A DNA stretch of 64,000 nucleotides from Vibrio ishigakensis. Lineage in GTDB: Bacteria; Pseudomonadota; Gammaproteobacteria; Enterobacterales; Vibrionaceae. The stretch covers positions 62,001 to 126,000 of the forward strand of contig NZ_AP024882.1 in assembly GCF_024347675.1 (NCBI RefSeq). The letters run 5' to 3'. Made by a program: the position numbers and the translations under genes. The notes beneath the pieces were generated by a model that saw nothing but the letters and a program-made list of their open reading frames with translations, was not told the origin of the DNA and did not search any database. Positions 62,389 through 64,000 of this stretch are shown here, one piece after another. Numbering within the stretch: position 1 is the stretch's first letter; every line of letters starts with the position of its first letter.

Positions 62389-62416
62389 AAAGGCCTACTC
62401 AAATGAGTAGGCCTTT
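62389..62416 (-). terminator. Terminator of the PTS EIIBC gene
   Basis: AAAGGCCTACTC (62389-62400) pairs with GAGTAGGCCTTT (62405-62416), loop AAAT, with T7 on the minus strand. Confidence 0.85.
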
Positions 62417-62446
62417 GCTTGACTCTTATGTTTGTATTTTACTTTT

Positions 62447-63877
62447 TTATTTGTCGGTAGATTTCACTACTGCCATTGTCATTACGAATGACAGTGCGAA
62501 CACACCTAGTACACCCATTACCGCCTGGATGAAGTTCTGAGTACCGGCTGCTAGATATGCTGGCAGACTGAACACAGAAGATAGGATATAGCTGGTTAGG
62601 TGAGTATCAATCGTTACCGAGATTGCACCTACAATACCTGTTGCCAAACTCGCAGTGAATAGCGCCTTAGTGTACTTGGTTAGAACACCGAATAGTGCTG
62701 GCTCTGTGATACCTAGAATTGCAGTCACACCTGAACCTACAGTCACTGAAGATTGCTCTTTAGATAGGGTTTTACGTTGCTTGTACCAGATAGCTAGGGT
62801 TGCACCCGCAATAGCGATGTTACCTAGACACATGATAGGCATCAGCAGATCCTTGCCGTACAGAGCAAAGTTGTTCAGGCTGATTGGTGTCATGCTGTGG
62901 TGGATACCAAACACGATAGTGATTGGACGGGTTAGACCGAAGATAAAGCCAGTTAGTGTTGGAGAGATTTCAAGTAGAGAGCTCACTACCCAACCTGCGC
63001 CATTACTTAGCCACATACCCGCTGGTGCTACGAAAGAAAGCACAACAGTAGAGGTTACAGTGAACGCTAGTAGCGGAGTAAATACAGGCTTAGCCGATGA
63101 TGGTACTAGCTTGTCTACCAGTGGAGTAATCTTAGATAGCACCCATACCGCTAGGATTGCAGGTACGATAGCACCACCATAGCCCATTAGCTCGATTGGC
63201 ACTGCGCCAAGCACGGTAAGTGTAGGATCAGCGCCTGCATCTTTTAGCGCAGCCGCCTTGTCAATCAATGCTGGCGAAAGCATTGCCGACGATACTGCCA
63301 GAGCGATGTATTCATTTACCTTAAATACCTTAGCCGCTGAGAAAGATACCAGCATAGGCAGGAAGAAGAATACCGCTGTAGAGATAGAACGGAAGAAGAA
63401 GACGGTATCAGAGCTTTCTGGAATTACGTTAGTTGCGATAAGGCCCGAAAGCAGACCCATCAGCATACCTGCACCTGCGATAGCCGGTACTACTGGGCCA
63501 AAGATGCCCGCTACGATACGCATCGCGTTCTGGAAAAGCTTGCCTTTTTCTTGCTCGATCTCAGCTTCTTCTGTTGCTGCTGCCTTGCCAGAAAGCGCGT
63601 TGTACCACTTCTCAACGTCCACGCCGATGATAACCTGAGTTTGGCCTTGAGCCAGCACTACACCCTTAACGCCTTTTACGCTCTCAAGGATTGTCTTGTC
63701 AGCTTTAGATTCGTCTACTAACTTGAATCTCAAGCGAGTCATGCAGTGAGTAATGTTGGCAATGTTCTCTTCGCCGCCAAGACCCTGAACTATCTGCTGT
63801 AGGTTTTGTTCAAAGCTATTTTCTTTGCCTGGGGATGCGCTGAAGGTTCCGCCGTTTGTTTCTGTCAATTGCATCAT
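62447..63877 (-). CDS. PTS EIIBC, sucrose/trehalose/beta-glucoside (Glc) superfamily
   Basis: 476 residues. IIB domain at about 20-100 with the phospho-Cys in NITHCMTRLRFKL; IIC domain from about 115 with eight or more hydrophobic segments, GAGMLMGLLSGL, GGAIVPAILAVWVL, IVFGIHHSMTPISLNNF and GITEPALFGV (the IIC substrate signature). It has no IIA, so it depends on an EIIA-Glc type protein (Crr). The substrate group is sucrose, trehalose, N-acetylmuramate or beta-glucoside; no hydrolase lies in the window to decide. It is the first or only visible gene of a leftward unit. Confidence 0.87.
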   Translation of the reverse strand: MMQLTETNGGTFSASPGKENSFEQNLQQIVQGLGGEENIANITHCMTRLRFKLVDESKADKTILESVKGVKGVVLAQGQTQVIIGVDVEKWYNALSGKAAATEEAEIEQEKGKLFQNAMRIVAGIFGPVVPAIAGAGMLMGLLSGLIATNVIPESSDTVFFFRSISTAVFFFLPMLVSFSAAKVFKVNEYIALAVSSAMLSPALIDKAAALKDAGADPTLTVLGAVPIELMGYGGAIVPAILAVWVLSKITPLVDKLVPSSAKPVFTPLLAFTVTSTVVLSFVAPAGMWLSNGAGWVVSSLLEISPTLTGFIFGLTRPITIVFGIHHSMTPISLNNFALYGKDLLMPIMCLGNIAIAGATLAIWYKQRKTLSKEQSSVTVGSGVTAILGITEPALFGVLTKYTKALFTASLATGIVGAISVTIDTHLTSYILSSVFSLPAYLAAGTQNFIQAVMGVLGVFALSFVMTMAVVKSTDK

Positions 63878-64000
63878 ATCGCCCTATGTGCTTGTCGTTA
63901 TCAGATGTGCTCATGGTATCTATCCAGGTTATTAATCCAATCGAGAAAACGGTGACTTTCATCACACAAAACGCTCCAAAAAGTTAATTTTCAATCATTT

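Noticed and set aside
1..64000. CRISPR arrays, tRNA or rRNA genes
   Set aside because: No regularly spaced repeats, cloverleaf ends with conserved TTCGA arms or rRNA-like sequence were noticed on reading.

Overview
The window is a stretch of gammaproteobacterial chromosome that looks like Vibrio or a close relative. The best hints are the tetrathionate reductase locus ttrSR-ttrBCA, a mannosylglycerate-type PTS/GH38 operon with an RpiR regulator, a YjhX-family protein, a DksA2-like protein next to a zinc chaperone, moderate GC, and a GC-rich intergenic repeat of the kind scattered through marine gammaproteobacteria. The species cannot be fixed from the sequence alone. No rRNA, tRNA, CRISPR array or intact insertion sequence was seen.

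Layout. 1-6.1 kb holds the end of an HlyD-type adaptor, a YahK-like alcohol dehydrogenase, an outer-membrane protein gene broken by a frameshift, a secreted polysaccharide-lyase-like protein, a lipoprotein and a photolyase/cryptochrome. 6.2-13.2 kb is visibly AT-rich and looks acquired. It carries a leftward operon of three lipoproteins (LPP20, CsgG/FlgO-like, LPP20), an MltC-like transglycosylase and an unknown membrane protein, then an MscS/YbdG channel. It abuts the headless 3' end of a second mannose-6-phosphate isomerase gene. 13.5-22.7 kb has an acetyltransferase and a five-gene catabolic operon: PTS IIBC, GH38 mannosidase, GH13_18 phosphorylase, a membrane-anchored IIA and ManA. A divergent RpiR regulator heads it. 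The operon probably imports and breaks down mannosylglycerate and/or glucosylglycerate, sending mannose-6-P to fructose-6-P.

22.7-39.3 kb holds AlkD, DoxX, a GNAT, a ROK kinase with a PhoD phosphatase, and an unusual fusion of a phosphoethanolamine-transferase-like domain to a GDPD-like domain. It also holds LysR/QorB, an ArgO-like exporter, two periplasmic HAD proteins, a zinc-starvation pair (zigA-like and dksA2-like) around a Zur-box-like palindrome, a membrane flavodoxin and a YqhD-like dehydrogenase. 39.3-40.1 kb is decayed DNA with a partial copy of the neighbouring araC gene. 40.2-44.1 kb has small regulators and enzymes, including a TetR gene flanked by two near-identical operators.

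44.2-51.8 kb is the tetrathionate respiration locus, with an FNR-like box in the divergent promoter. 51.8-58 kb carries a FISUMP protein, AraC plus a divergent SDR, small unknown genes, a CIA30 protein, IclR, a tandem pair of paralogous unknown proteins and a Crp/Fnr regulator. 58.5-62 kb is a lipid module: a FadL-like gene interrupted by one in-frame stop, then a ferredoxin-type reductase and a fatty-acid desaturase. A 19-bp perfect inverted repeat containing two FabR/DesT-like palindromes ends right at the reductase start codon. The window closes with a GC-rich repeat and a PTS EIIBC gene.
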